A stretch of 64,000 bases of DNA from Pseudomonas brassicacearum subsp. neoaurantiaca (GTDB taxonomy: Bacteria; Pseudomonadota; Gammaproteobacteria; Pseudomonadales; Pseudomonadaceae). The position numbers and the translations under genes are program-made. Below, piece after piece: positions 27,047 to 35,449 of the stretch. The notes under the pieces were generated by a model. That model did not search any database. It worked only from the letters and a program-made list of their open reading frames with translations, and was not told where the DNA came from. The stretch covers positions 31,977-95,976 of the forward strand of contig NZ_VDLV01000031.1 of the NCBI RefSeq assembly GCF_013608025.1. The letters run 5' to 3'. Within the stretch, counting starts at the first letter, position 1; every line of letters begins with the position of its first letter.

Positions 27047-28420
27047 ATGAAAATCATCATCCTGGGTGCAGGGCAGGTTGGCGGTTCGCTGGCGGAACAC
27101 CTGGCCAGCGAGGCCAACGACATCACCGTGGTCGACACCGACGGCGAACGCCTGCGCGACCTCGGCGACCGCCTCGACATCCGCACCGTGCAAGGTCGCG
27201 GCTCGTTGCCGACGGTATTGCGCCAGGCCGGCGCCGACGACGCCGACATGCTCGTGGCCGTGACCAACAGCGACGAAACCAACATGGTCGCCTGCCAGGT
27301 CGCCCACACGCTGTTCCACACCCCGACCAAAATCGCCCGGGTGCGCGAAGCCGCCTACCTGACCCGCGCCGACCTCTTCGACAACGAAGCGATCCCGGTG
27401 GACGTGCTGATTAGCCCCGAGCAGGTGGTGACCAACTACATCAAGCGCCTGATCGAGCACCCCGGCGCCCTGCAGGTGATCGACTTTGCCGAGAGCAAGG
27501 CGCAACTGGTGGCGGTCAAGGCCTACTACGGCGGCCCATTGGTGGGCCAGCAACTGCGCCAATTGCGCGAACACATGCCGAATGTCGAGACCCGCGTCGC
27601 CGCGATTTTCCGCCGCGACCGGCCGATCCTGCCTCAGGGCGACACGGTGATCGAAGCCGACGACGAAGTTTTCTTCATCGCCGCCAAGGCGAACATTCGC
27701 GCCGTCATGAGCGAAATGCGCCGCCTCGACGAGAACTACAAACGCATCGTCATCGCCGGCGGGGGCCAGATCGGCGAACGCCTGGCCGAAGCCATCGAAA
27801 GCCGCTACCAGGTCAAGATCATCGAGATGAACCCGGCACGCTGCCGCTACCTCTCCGACACCCTAGACAGCACCGTGGTCCTGCAAGGCAGCGCCTCCGA
27901 CCGCGACCTGCTGCTGGAAGAAAACATCGCCGACGCCGACATCTTCCTGGCCCTGACCAACGACGACGAAGCCAACATCATGTCCTCGCTACTGGCCAAG
28001 CGCCTGGGCGCGAAAAAGGTCATGACCATCATCAACAACCCGGCCTACGTCGACCTCATCCAGGGCGGCGACATCGACATCGCCATCAGCCCGCAACTGG
28101 CAACCATCGGCACCTTGCTGGCCCACGTACGCCGCGGCGACATCGTCAGCGTCCACTCCCTGCGCCGCGGCGCGGCCGAAGCCATCGAAGCCATCGCCCA
28201 CGGCGACGCCAAGTCCAGCAAAGTGATCGGCAAAGCCATCCGCGACATCGGCCTGCCCCCCGGCACCACCATCGGCGCAATCATCCGCGACGAAGAAGTC
28301 CTCATCGCCCACGACGGCACCGTGATCCAGACCGGCGACCACGTGATCCTGTTCCTGGTGGACAAAAAGCACATTCGCGACGTCGAAAAGCTGTTCCATG
28401 TGGGGTTGAGTTTCTTCTAA
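27047..28420 (+). CDS. trkA: Trk potassium uptake protein TrkA
   Basis: Cytoplasmic NAD-binding regulator of the TrkG/H potassium channel. 457 residues in two similar halves, each an RCK_N Rossmann domain and an RCK_C domain: the first nucleotide loop is IILGAGQVGGSLAEHLA (3-19), the second IVIAGGGQIGERLAEAIE (about 234-251). The potassium-conducting subunit is not encoded here. It lies 23 bases after rsmB, as in PA0016-PA0017. Confidence 0.95.
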   Translation: MKIIILGAGQVGGSLAEHLASEANDITVVDTDGERLRDLGDRLDIRTVQGRGSLPTVLRQAGADDADMLVAVTNSDETNMVACQVAHTLFHTPTKIARVREAAYLTRADLFDNEAIPVDVLISPEQVVTNYIKRLIEHPGALQVIDFAESKAQLVAVKAYYGGPLVGQQLRQLREHMPNVETRVAAIFRRDRPILPQGDTVIEADDEVFFIAAKANIRAVMSEMRRLDENYKRIVIAGGGQIGERLAEAIESRYQVKIIEMNPARCRYLSDTLDSTVVLQGSASDRDLLLEENIADADIFLALTNDDEANIMSSLLAKRLGAKKVMTIINNPAYVDLIQGGDIDIAISPQLATIGTLLAHVRRGDIVSVHSLRRGAAEAIEAIAHGDAKSSKVIGKAIRDIGLPPGTTIGAIIRDEEVLIAHDGTVIQTGDHVILFLVDKKHIRDVEKLFHVGLSFF

Positions 28421-28448
28421 CCCAGGCTGTGCAGTGGCAGTCATGGCC

Positions 28449-28545
28449 TCATCGCGAGCAAGCTCGCTCCCACAAAGGGTCTCCATTGCTCACAAATATC
28501 GTGAGCAACCCCCAACCCCTGTGGGAGCGAGCTTGCTCGCGATAG
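28449..28545. repeat. Two REP copies in outward arrangement (GTGGGAGCGAGC type)
   Basis: Reverse copy at 28449-28473, forward copy at 28521-28545. The spacer contains GCTCACAAATATCGTGAGC, which resembles the spacer between units of the array after qor. Confidence 0.85.
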
Positions 28546-28598
28546 CTATCCAACAGCCAACCAATCAACCCCCTGACACAACCGATAAGGACGCCCCC

Positions 28599-28910
28599 AT
28601 GCTCGACTCCCTGGAAAAAATGCTCGCCAAGGGCATGGATAACTCCCTCCTCCGCTTCGGCCTCGGCAAAGGCTACCTAGACCTAGGCGAATTCCCCCGA
28701 GCCGCCGAACACCTCCAACGCTGCGTCGAATTCGACCCCAAGTATTCAGCAGCCTGGAAACTACTGGGCAAAGCCCACCAAGGCCAAGGCGACGCCGCCG
28801 CAGCCCGCCAAGCCTGGGAACAAGGCCTTGAAGCCGCCCGAGCCCACGGCGACAAACAGGCCGAAAAAGAAATGACCGTGTTCCTCAAAAAACTGGATCG
28901 CCACTCCTGA
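28599..28910 (+). CDS. Small tetratricopeptide-repeat protein
   Basis: 103 residues from an ATG behind AAGG. The protein is a run of helices with TPR spacing: LRFGLGKGYLDLGEFPRAAE (about 18-37), then AAWKLLGKAHQGQGDAAAAR (about 51-70), then a capping helix. It probably mediates protein contacts. By position next to trkA it matches PA0015 in P. aeruginosa. No enzymatic domain is visible. It is the last gene before the AT-rich island. Confidence 0.8.
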   Translation: MLDSLEKMLAKGMDNSLLRFGLGKGYLDLGEFPRAAEHLQRCVEFDPKYSAAWKLLGKAHQGQGDAAAARQAWEQGLEAARAHGDKQAEKEMTVFLKKLDRHS

Positions 28911-28929
28911 CTCACACAAAACTGCTTTT

Positions 28930-29064
28930 GTGGCGAAGGAGCTTGCTCCCGCTTGAGTGCGAAGCACTCACAAAAAGCCCACCCCGTTCTCAATACCAGC
29001 CCGCCCAACAGCCAACACACAAAACCCTGTGGTGAGGGGATTTATCCCCGCTGGGCTGCGCAGC
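28930..29064. repeat. Unpaired REP copies of two families at the island border
   Basis: A forward GTGGCGAAGGAGC copy (one base off its family) begins at 28930 and has no clean reverse partner. A forward GTGGTGAGGGGAT copy at 29029-29064 also lacks its reverse partner. The AT-rich island begins directly after. Confidence 0.7.
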
Positions 29065-29402
29065 AGGCCCAAACAGTCACACGATCTGACTGATATGAAA
29101 ACTAACTGAGACTTCTTCCTGATAGATATCTAATTTCGGCCAGAAGTAAACGGTCGCTCAAACTGCCCGCAGGCAACCTGTTACGACGTCTCCGGCGAGT
29201 TTCGTAAATCGATACTTTTTTTCAGTCAAGCAGCATTAGTGGCGTTTCGATTGCACGCCTTAGCTGGTAATCTCAGTTTCAATGGGGCAGACCTTCGCCC
29301 TTTTCGCTCGTTGTGCTCTATCGAAAGGGATTTCCGAATGAATCACGTTGCTTGCGCCTATGTCACTTCTGGCTATCCGACTACAGCTGCGGGGGCTTCG
29401 GA
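29065..29402 (+). other. Gap upstream of hamA, island border
   Basis: About 340 bases between the last REP and the hamA start. Base composition becomes AT-rich within it. I see no attachment site, tRNA fragment or integrase. The hamA promoter must lie here or just before, but no pair of boxes is convincing. Confidence 0.4.
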
Positions 29403-30263
29403 ATGAAGCTTTATACGCGGTTCACCAAGCTCGTGTTCAGGTTCGACGAGGAGATTGAAGATTCTGGTATTGGAAAGCACCCGTACCATCTCAACTATGA
29501 AAGCGGGGTTTACAGGGAAGATGATCTGGTAAAGATCATTCGAGGCGCGATGCCACATTTCGCCCTTACCCCAGAGGAATACACTCGATTAAAAGACCAA
29601 GACGACATCGATGAAATGTACAGACTGGCCTTCTCCAGAATATCTAAAGCAAAAAAAAACAAAAAGGGGGATTATGGCGAGCTGCTGTTATTTCTCTTAT
29701 TGCGGTCTTTTTATAAGGCCGAGAGGCTGGTCACCAAAGTGAAACTAAGGAGTTCAGTTAAAGATCAGATTAAAGGGTTTGATTGCGCTCACTTTACAGT
29801 CAATGATGTGGGTGAGGTGCTCCTTTGGCTAGGTGAGGTAAAGTTTTATAAGTCTTTTTCTGGCGCATTAGATGATATTGTCGAAGAGATTGTCGCGCAT
29901 ACGAAAGGAGAGTATCTGAAGAATGAGTTTTCGATACTCTGCCCTAATGTTGAGTTCAATAGCAATGTCGACATACCTGAATCAGTGATCGAAATTCTTG
30001 ATGGAACGGTCACACTTGATGATGTGAAGATAGTGATACCTGCTCTAGTTACCTATGAGACTACGGTTCTAAAGGCACATACCTGTATTGATCAAAGCTT
30101 CAAAGAAAAGATAAAGAAGCAATTCGCAAAAAAATACGAACTTATAAACTCCCGGAATATTACTATCCCGTCCAATATTGAAGTCTTCTTTTTGTTGCTC
30201 CCGTTGTCGGATGTAGACTCAATAAAATCAAAGTTGGAACAAATTGAGGCTGTCTACCAATGA
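29403..30263 (+). CDS. hamA: HamA, DUF1837 nuclease subunit of a Hachiman-type defence system
   Basis: 286 residues from the ATG behind a G-rich ribosome site; an upstream in-frame ATG at 29313 would add 30 unlike residues. The DUF1837 pattern is clear: KGDYGELLLFLLLRSFY (88-104), VKDQIKGFDCAHF (119-131) and LWLGEVKFYKS (141-151). Glu93, Asp127, Glu145 and Lys147 make a PD-(D/E)xK nuclease site. In Hachiman, HamA is held by the helicase HamB and degrades DNA when released on infection. The stop overlaps the hamB start by 4 bases (ATGA). The AbpA/AbpB pair of E. coli is a related alternative naming. Confidence 0.85.
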   Translation: MKLYTRFTKLVFRFDEEIEDSGIGKHPYHLNYESGVYREDDLVKIIRGAMPHFALTPEEYTRLKDQDDIDEMYRLAFSRISKAKKNKKGDYGELLLFLLLRSFYKAERLVTKVKLRSSVKDQIKGFDCAHFTVNDVGEVLLWLGEVKFYKSFSGALDDIVEEIVAHTKGEYLKNEFSILCPNVEFNSNVDIPESVIEILDGTVTLDDVKIVIPALVTYETTVLKAHTCIDQSFKEKIKKQFAKKYELINSRNITIPSNIEVFFLLLPLSDVDSIKSKLEQIEAVYQ

Positions 30264-32452
30264 GCATGTTGCTAAGGATCGCGCAGAAGGCCTACGAAAG
30301 GCTGCAAAAGGACGAGGAGGCGATAACCCTTGCCGACGATAATTTTGAGTTCGCGAGGCATATACGAGACATCTACAAGGTTCTTCAGTCAGAGCGCTTC
30401 TATACCTTTGGCGTACAAAAACTTTGTTTCGCTTGCGAAGCCGCGACGAGCGATCCAATGATTGTTGCTCTTTTAGAACAGTGCATAAATTCATCGCGCA
30501 TATTTCTTTACGAAGAGATGCTGCGAAAACGCTTGCAATACCCGCCCTCAATTGAAGGCTTTTTAGAAATAGCCCAAAAAGCATTTTATTCGCTAGAAAG
30601 CGATGTCATTTTAACAAAAGAGCAAAAGGACTTGTACGACCTTTTCATGAAGAAAAGGCGGCTAGTCATAAGTGCGCCAACATCTTTTGGAAAGTCTAGA
30701 ATTGTTAGGGAAATTATCTCCCATAGCTTGTACGAGTGTGTGGCAGTAGTTGTACCCACCAACGCTCTTTTGAACGAAACATACCAGGCCTTCAAAGCGG
30801 ACGTTGGGCTTTCAAAATACTCGTTAGTATTCTCCACGCATACTGAGCCTCCTGAAGGGAAGGCTATTTATATATTTACTCCTGAAAAATTTGACTTGTA
30901 TACAGATGAGTATGGAATTGAGTTCGATTTTTTTGTCTTCGATGAGGTTTACAAGGTAGGAAATTATGACGGGCGCTCGTCCGTTTTTTCAAGTTGTTTA
31001 TACAAAGCGTACAAGCGTAAATGTGACTATTATTTGATTGGTCCCTATTTCAAAAGCTTTAGCAGGCGCTATCTTGAGCGAACATCGGGACACTTCGAAA
31101 GATTTCAAACAGACATCGTCCAAAAAGAAATCATAAATTATTTCGATGGACAATCACCCGATTATCGGAAAATATCATTACCCGCCAGAGTCAATAAAGA
31201 CGCGAGACTTAAACAGGTTCTTCAGAAAATCACAGGGCCCACTATTGTGTACGCTGGCCGAAAGGATACAGCGGAGACACGCGCGAAGTTGATTTGCGAA
31301 ATGCAAACTAGTTCATCGTCACGTACAAGAGAATCTGTAGGCGAGCTGATTGACTATATTAAAAAAACAATATCTACGGAGTGGCGATTAATCGACTTCC
31401 TCCGCTCAGGAGTTGCGTTTCACCATGCAGGAATCCCGAAGTATATACAGTCCGAAATAGTAGATTTGTTTAATACTGGCGAATTGGATGTAATTGTTTG
31501 CACTCCGACACTAACTGAAGGGGTAAACACGACTGCTAAAAATGTAGTGTTTTTTGACACTACAAAGGCTGATCAAGATCTGACGGGCTTCGAGATCAAG
31601 AATGTGGTAGGCCGGTCGGGTAGATTTGGTCAGCACTTTGTCGGACGCGCGATATTCCTAGAGCCACACGCTGAGCAGGATGATATTGCCGAGATATCCT
31701 TTCCTATATTCGACTCGGAAAATCTGAGGGCAGAGGATAATATTCAAATTTCGTTAGATGATCTTAATGAAGCGGGTCGTGCCCAGAGAGATCAAATCAC
31801 TGGCCTGGCTCGGTCGTTGAATATTCCATTGGAGATTCTAAAAAAGAACAAATATGTGCCGTTTGATAACCAAATTCGACTAATCAAGCATCTTAGGGAA
31901 AATCCCTGGATAAGACACAGTTTGTTGGGCGCTCATAACCCACCAAAGAAAGATCAAGTAGACTCAATAATTTATCTAGCCCATGACTTTCTATATTCAG
32001 ATTCAGATAAACGACAGAGCTGGACTGCAGGGAATATTTCTCGGTTCGTCAAGTACCACATCTATTACAGCCCATCAATAAAGCAAATGATACAAGAGCA
32101 CAACGCAGTAAAGGAAGATACAAAAATTAGGAATGTGCTTGATCTGATTTACACTTATTTTGAATATTCACTTCCAAAATATATAACTGCGCTAGAAACG
32201 ATATTTAATTTTGTTTACTCGGAGAAGGTTTCCTTTTCGCTATTCGTCACCAAGCTTCAGTATGGAAGTACTGAGCCGCAAGATATACTTTTGGCAGATG
32301 CTGGCCTACCACGATCTATCATAGCGCAGGTATCGAAAAGCTTAGAAGGAGCCGTCACTATAGAGTCGATAAAGGATCGTCTTAACCGTAACCCTGCGAT
32401 TTTAAGCAAGCTAAGCGGGATCGAGATAAGGATGCTCAAGAAGCGGATTTAA
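30260..32452 (+). CDS. hamB: HamB, superfamily 2 helicase of a Hachiman-type defence system
   Basis: 730 residues. Motif I is APTSFGKS (139-146, Lys145), motif Ia VVVPTNALLNE (about 163-173), motif II DEVY (228-231) in place of DEAH or DEAD, then HHAGIPKYIQSEIV (388-401), TPTLTEGVN (415-423) and motif VI GRSGRFGQ (451-458). Order and spacing are of Ski2/Hel308-like helicases. In Hachiman the helicase scans DNA and controls HamA. The C-terminal ~230 residues are helical with no domain I recognise. I cannot recall whether 730 residues is within the usual HamB range, so the subtype is open. AT-rich like hamA. Confidence 0.85.
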   Translation: MSMLLRIAQKAYERLQKDEEAITLADDNFEFARHIRDIYKVLQSERFYTFGVQKLCFACEAATSDPMIVALLEQCINSSRIFLYEEMLRKRLQYPPSIEGFLEIAQKAFYSLESDVILTKEQKDLYDLFMKKRRLVISAPTSFGKSRIVREIISHSLYECVAVVVPTNALLNETYQAFKADVGLSKYSLVFSTHTEPPEGKAIYIFTPEKFDLYTDEYGIEFDFFVFDEVYKVGNYDGRSSVFSSCLYKAYKRKCDYYLIGPYFKSFSRRYLERTSGHFERFQTDIVQKEIINYFDGQSPDYRKISLPARVNKDARLKQVLQKITGPTIVYAGRKDTAETRAKLICEMQTSSSSRTRESVGELIDYIKKTISTEWRLIDFLRSGVAFHHAGIPKYIQSEIVDLFNTGELDVIVCTPTLTEGVNTTAKNVVFFDTTKADQDLTGFEIKNVVGRSGRFGQHFVGRAIFLEPHAEQDDIAEISFPIFDSENLRAEDNIQISLDDLNEAGRAQRDQITGLARSLNIPLEILKKNKYVPFDNQIRLIKHLRENPWIRHSLLGAHNPPKKDQVDSIIYLAHDFLYSDSDKRQSWTAGNISRFVKYHIYYSPSIKQMIQEHNAVKEDTKIRNVLDLIYTYFEYSLPKYITALETIFNFVYSEKVSFSLFVTKLQYGSTEPQDILLADAGLPRSIIAQVSKSLEGAVTIESIKDRLNRNPAILSKLSGIEIRMLKKRI

Positions 32453-32705
32453 ATGTTAGCCGTTCGCTTTCGTAGGAATCAGAGCGACAATACCAGGCAG
32501 ATCGGTTCCAGATCTGCCGGTGCGGATGATTGAGAACTATTAGGATGGTTTTTCTAGCTAGGCGCATATGTGCGGTGCGGACTAATTTTTTACGCACTTC
32601 ATATCCGAGCAACTCTAAAAATCAGAGCGAAATGTTAATGTTTGCAATTATTTCGATGAGTTTTCACCTTTTGCTTCAGGTGGTTTTAAGGATAAACAAA
32701 TCCCA
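32453..32705 (+). promoter_or_regulatory. Gap between hamB and the zinc-ribbon gene
   Basis: 253 AT-rich bases. GGCAGATC (32496-32503) pairs with GATCTGCC (32511-32518) as an 8-bp hairpin after hamB, without a T run. The 11-base direct repeat AATCAGAGCGA occurs at 32477-32487 and 32620-32630. The gap makes a separate promoter for the next gene likely, but none can be fixed by eye. Confidence 0.35.
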
Positions 32706-33977
32706 ATGAATATTAATACGATGATCGTTTGTGACACCTGTGGGGCTGAGACCCATTGCCGTATAGGCATGTCCAACAGAAGATTTCAACCTCTATCTTT
32801 TCTTTGTGAGGGATGTGGAGTAGCTATTGAAATCGATATTAAAGATATGGGCGGTAGCGCCCTGCGCAACGCCAAAGAGATACCGTTCGAAAGAGATTCT
32901 ATAGGAAAAAACAATCGATTTTTTATTGATTTACATTTGGATTTTCCAATCTGGAGCCAAACCTATGTGATGGGTAGAACTCCATATTTGGTAGCGTCCG
33001 GAATGGTCGACAAAGACAAGATTTTTATCAATGGAATCCCAGCTGTAGAAATATTTCGGATCAGACTCGATTTTTTGAATCACTTCGGCGAAAGATTTAA
33101 TGAAGTTAAGCAGCTGCTTAAATTATATTCTCGAAGCAACAAGGAGCTTTTTAGAAGAAAAGCGGTAGAGTTTTTGGAGGAGGAACATACCAACTCTCTA
33201 GCGCCGCAGGATATTAATGCTTTACTTTATACGGTACTTTCAAGGGTCACACTCGCTTTTCTTGAAGAGGAAACTGTCCGAGAAGTCTCCAGTCGTTACC
33301 CTGAAATAATAATTCACCTCGCGCAAACTCACCGAGAGAAACTGGATGAGTTTTATAATTATATAAAAGAGACGGGGTTCCTCAATGGTCTACAGCGGGA
33401 CTGTCTAAGTCTTTATGGGCGTATTTTCGAGCTAGAACTTTATTTGCGGCCAGCCATATTTCTTGATTTTTGTTCGGGTCAGGAAAGCAAAAAAAGCTCT
33501 GCGAAAATTTCAAAGCTAGGATTTGATACCTGCAAAGATATGTATAAGGACCTATCGGAAGTTGTAGGGAGGCAGTTAGCTCTTGTGGCTGGAATAAACA
33601 ATTTAATCCATCGCGGGGACCATAACGCTTTCTTGCCAAGCAAAGATGGCCCGGCGCTTTCTAGTCTCGATAAATTTGCAAATAAGGTGCTCTCTGAAAA
33701 ACTGAAATACCTAGATGACTGCTGGTATAAGCTTGATGATGGACTATTGGATACAGATATTAGAAACTCAATTGCCCACCATACCTTTGAGTTTAATGAT
33801 TTAACGCAGATGATCACTTGCTATCCTAGCAAAGAAGGGCTCCGCCAAGAAAATAAGATCGAAATAAATTTCTTAACTTTTATGCGTATGATATTAATTC
33901 AGTTTCGTGAGATGCATTACTTGCATCATCTTATTAAAGCTCTTTATTACTATGAGTATCTTATTATTAATAGGTGA
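32706..33977 (+). CDS. Unknown island protein: zinc ribbon plus HEPN-like RxxxxH motif
   Basis: 423 residues, family not recognised. Cys9-x2-Cys12 and Cys34-x2-Cys37 make a zinc ribbon at the N-terminus. The middle (about 110-300) is strongly helical and charged. Near the C-terminus is DTDIRNSIAHHTFEFN (350-365): Arg353 and His358 fit the R-x4-H motif of HEPN ribonucleases, and the context (hydrophobic helix, RNSIAH, aromatic) resembles their catalytic helix start. AAGGA lies 13 bases before the ATG; an ATG 5 codons later is an alternative. It shares the AT-rich composition and orientation of hamAB, so an accessory or separate defence role is inferred. Confidence 0.75.
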   Translation: MNINTMIVCDTCGAETHCRIGMSNRRFQPLSFLCEGCGVAIEIDIKDMGGSALRNAKEIPFERDSIGKNNRFFIDLHLDFPIWSQTYVMGRTPYLVASGMVDKDKIFINGIPAVEIFRIRLDFLNHFGERFNEVKQLLKLYSRSNKELFRRKAVEFLEEEHTNSLAPQDINALLYTVLSRVTLAFLEEETVREVSSRYPEIIIHLAQTHREKLDEFYNYIKETGFLNGLQRDCLSLYGRIFELELYLRPAIFLDFCSGQESKKSSAKISKLGFDTCKDMYKDLSEVVGRQLALVAGINNLIHRGDHNAFLPSKDGPALSSLDKFANKVLSEKLKYLDDCWYKLDDGLLDTDIRNSIAHHTFEFNDLTQMITCYPSKEGLRQENKIEINFLTFMRMILIQFREMHYLHHLIKALYYYEYLIINR

Positions 33978-34066
33978 CGGCTGCGGCTCGACTCGTGAGG
34001 GCTAAGAATAGAAGTCGACGGGGTTAGTTGAATGCTCACGCGATACGGTGAACCCGGTTGTATGAG

Positions 34067-34094
34067 TGTTGGCTGTTGGCTGTTGGCTGTTGGC
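34067..34094. repeat. Heptanucleotide repeat TGTTGGC x4
   Basis: Four perfect copies of TGTTGGC in a row, followed by a partial fifth (TGTT). It lies about 90 bases after the zinc-ribbon gene. Confidence 0.85.
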
Positions 34095-34192
34095 TGTTTG
34101 CGGCTAATAGCTAGATATGACAGTGGTGGGATCCGCGAAAAAAAGTTGAGGGTGTTTCGAAATTATTCGTCCACTTCTACAGATAGATGCAC

Positions 34193-34222
34193 CAAACCCG
34201 ACGCAAAACGTCGGGTTTTTTC
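34193..34222. terminator. Intrinsic terminator, usable from both sides
   Basis: AACCCGACG and CGTCGGGTT pair over a CAAAA loop. On the plus strand six T follow; on the minus strand the stem continues to TTT. It stands between the island and the DUF6124 gene, which end towards each other. Confidence 0.8.
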
Positions 34223-34238
34223 ATTGAGGAATTAAATC

Positions 34239-34595
34239 CTACTGCCCCGGCTCCACATTATCCAACACCCGATTCGCCAACAACGAACTCAGCTCAATCA
34301 ACTGCTGAATCCCCAGCGCCACATGACGCCTCGCCCCATCCAGATCAAACGCCAGATCACTCACCATCGCATCAGCCGAAGCCAACGTCTCGGTGAGGTT
34401 GGCGAGCAGGCATTCGTTATCGAGGCCTTTCACGACGGTGAATATCTGGCCCGGTTTGGGGTCATCTTTGGGTTTGTCCGGTTTCGGTAGCAAGTAGTGA
34501 TCGAGCACCCGTTGGGTGATTTCGTCGTGCTGATCGGCTTTGGATTTTGCGGCGGTGGAATCTGCTTCTGGCGGATTCGGAGTTATTTTAAACAT
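34239..34595 (-). CDS. DUF6124 family small protein
   Basis: 118 residues from the ATG at MFKITPNPPEADS. I recognise the Pseudomonas-restricted DUF6124 family from the opening MFKxTPNPP and the closing helices (LDGARRHVALGIQQLIEL, then SSLLANRVLDNVEP). The first third is polar and disordered-looking, and the second half is helical with a pattern of leucines and alanines. Function unknown. Its upstream region holds an unusual set of inverted repeats (34630-34809). A broken second copy of the family lies at the right end of the window. Confidence 0.72.
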   Translation of the reverse strand: MFKITPNPPEADSTAAKSKADQHDEITQRVLDHYLLPKPDKPKDDPKPGQIFTVVKGLDNECLLANLTETLASADAMVSDLAFDLDGARRHVALGIQQLIELSSLLANRVLDNVEPGQ

Positions 34596-34625
34596 AGGTG
34601 TGGGCCTCAAATTAGGCCGAACCAT

Positions 34626-34815
34626 CTCGCTACTAAACGGAGGGTGGCGGCTGTGCGCAAGTTAGTAGACCGGAACCCACACCAAACCCGGCGCGCCCGA
34701 GGGCGCCATGCGCACAGCCACCATCGAGAACAGGCAATTGCCTGACTGATAGAGCTTGTACAACCGAAGTGGGGCCCGGGCTACTAAACCCGACCACTGA
34801 TGGGCAGTGGCAGGA
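34626..34815 (-). promoter_or_regulatory. Structured leader upstream of the DUF6124 gene
   Basis: Read toward the gene, TTTAGTAG (34788-34781), CTACTAAC (34668-34661) and TTTAGTAG (34637-34630) occur in this order, so the middle copy can pair with either outer one. A perfect 11-bp stem joins 34719-34709 with 34659-34649 (GGCTGTGCGCA and its complement). Also present: a GC-rich hairpin at 34690-34707, the 14-bp palindrome CAGGCAATTGCCTG at 34731-34744, and a hairpin at 34794-34809. The layout resembles a leader with alternative folds. DNA-level operators are the other reading. Confidence 0.5.
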
Positions 34816-35182
34816 AGACAATAGAACCCAGGAACAAGGCGCACAAGCCGGCGGATTCTGGCGTAGTTGTAGGCAAAGGCGCAAGGATGCGTAGCTTGGT
34901 GGGCGGTGTAGGCAAGGGCTGTAGGAGAGGGGATTTTTGGCGATTTCGGTGGGGTGTTTTGTGCGGGGACCGAGTCGTTTTTTTCGCGAGCAGGCTCGCT
35001 CCCACAGGATTTTGTGTGGTGCACAGTATTTATGAACACCACCGAAAAGTGTGGGGCTTGCTCGCGAAGGCGTTGGTACATTCAACATTGATGCAAGCTG
35101 ACCCGCCGTATTCGCGAGCAAGCCCGCTCCCACAGGGGATTTGCGGCGGGCAAGGAAATCGAACTTACCCCTGCGGCACCCC
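34816..35182. other. Gap with degenerate REPs
   Basis: About 370 bases between the DUF6124 leader and the DUF2790 gene. The left ~150 bases show no gene. REP material fills the right part (34984-35133). Confidence 0.5.
34984..35133. repeat. Three degenerate REP copies (GTGGGAGCGAGC type)
   Basis: A reverse copy at 34984-35005, then a forward copy starting at 35051 that has lost about six bases of its left half (GTGGGGCTTGCTCGCGA), then a reverse copy ending at 35133 with GCCCGCTCCCAC. The last two form a pair. Confidence 0.8.
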
Positions 35183-35449
35183 TCAGCTGCCTTCATTGTT
35201 ACAGCTGGCCCCGTGCTTGAGGTACGTCAGGGCTTTCTGCTCGCCCATCGAATCAAGGTAGGTGATCCGCGCATTCACCAACCCGCAAGTCTGGCCGCCG
35301 TCTTCAGTCAGCGAGATCACTTTGTCGATGTCCAGGTGGGTGCCGTAGCCGTAGGTTTCACTGGCTGCTTTGTCTTGGGCCAAGGCGGGTAATGCGCCGG
35401 CGCTCAGGGCGGTGATCAGGCAAGCGGTAGCGATGGTTTTCAGGTTCAT
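35183..35449 (-). CDS. DUF2790 small exported protein
   Basis: 88 residues with a signal peptide (MNLKTIATACLITALSAGALPALA) and a DUF2790 domain: YGYGTHLDIDKVISL (33-47), then CGLVNARITYLDSMGEQKALTYLKHG, with two cysteines that could form a disulfide in the periplasm. The family is common in Pseudomonas, often induced by stress, and without known activity. AAGGGAAA precedes the ATG. It is divergent from the response regulator gene, 276 bases away. Confidence 0.8.
   Translation of the reverse strand: MNLKTIATACLITALSAGALPALAQDKAASETYGYGTHLDIDKVISLTEDGGQTCGLVNARITYLDSMGEQKALTYLKHGASCNNEGS

Noticed and set aside
28434..28598. N-terminal extension of the TPR protein through a REP
   Set aside because: The extra residues (GASLLAIA-like) come from translated REP DNA, and a proper ribosome site precedes the ATG at 28599.
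30260..32452. HamB as a toxin-antitoxin or restriction component
   Set aside because: The helicase motifs together with the overlapping DUF1837 gene fit a Hachiman-type pair; no methyltransferase or specificity subunit lies nearby.
34032..34235. 67-codon open frame over the TGTTGGC repeat
   Set aside because: Its product is dominated by translation of the repeat, it ends in a terminator hairpin, and it has no ribosome site.
29065..34238. Integrated prophage or integrative element
   Set aside because: No integrase, transposase, tRNA target, direct-repeat ends or structural phage genes are visible in or around the island.
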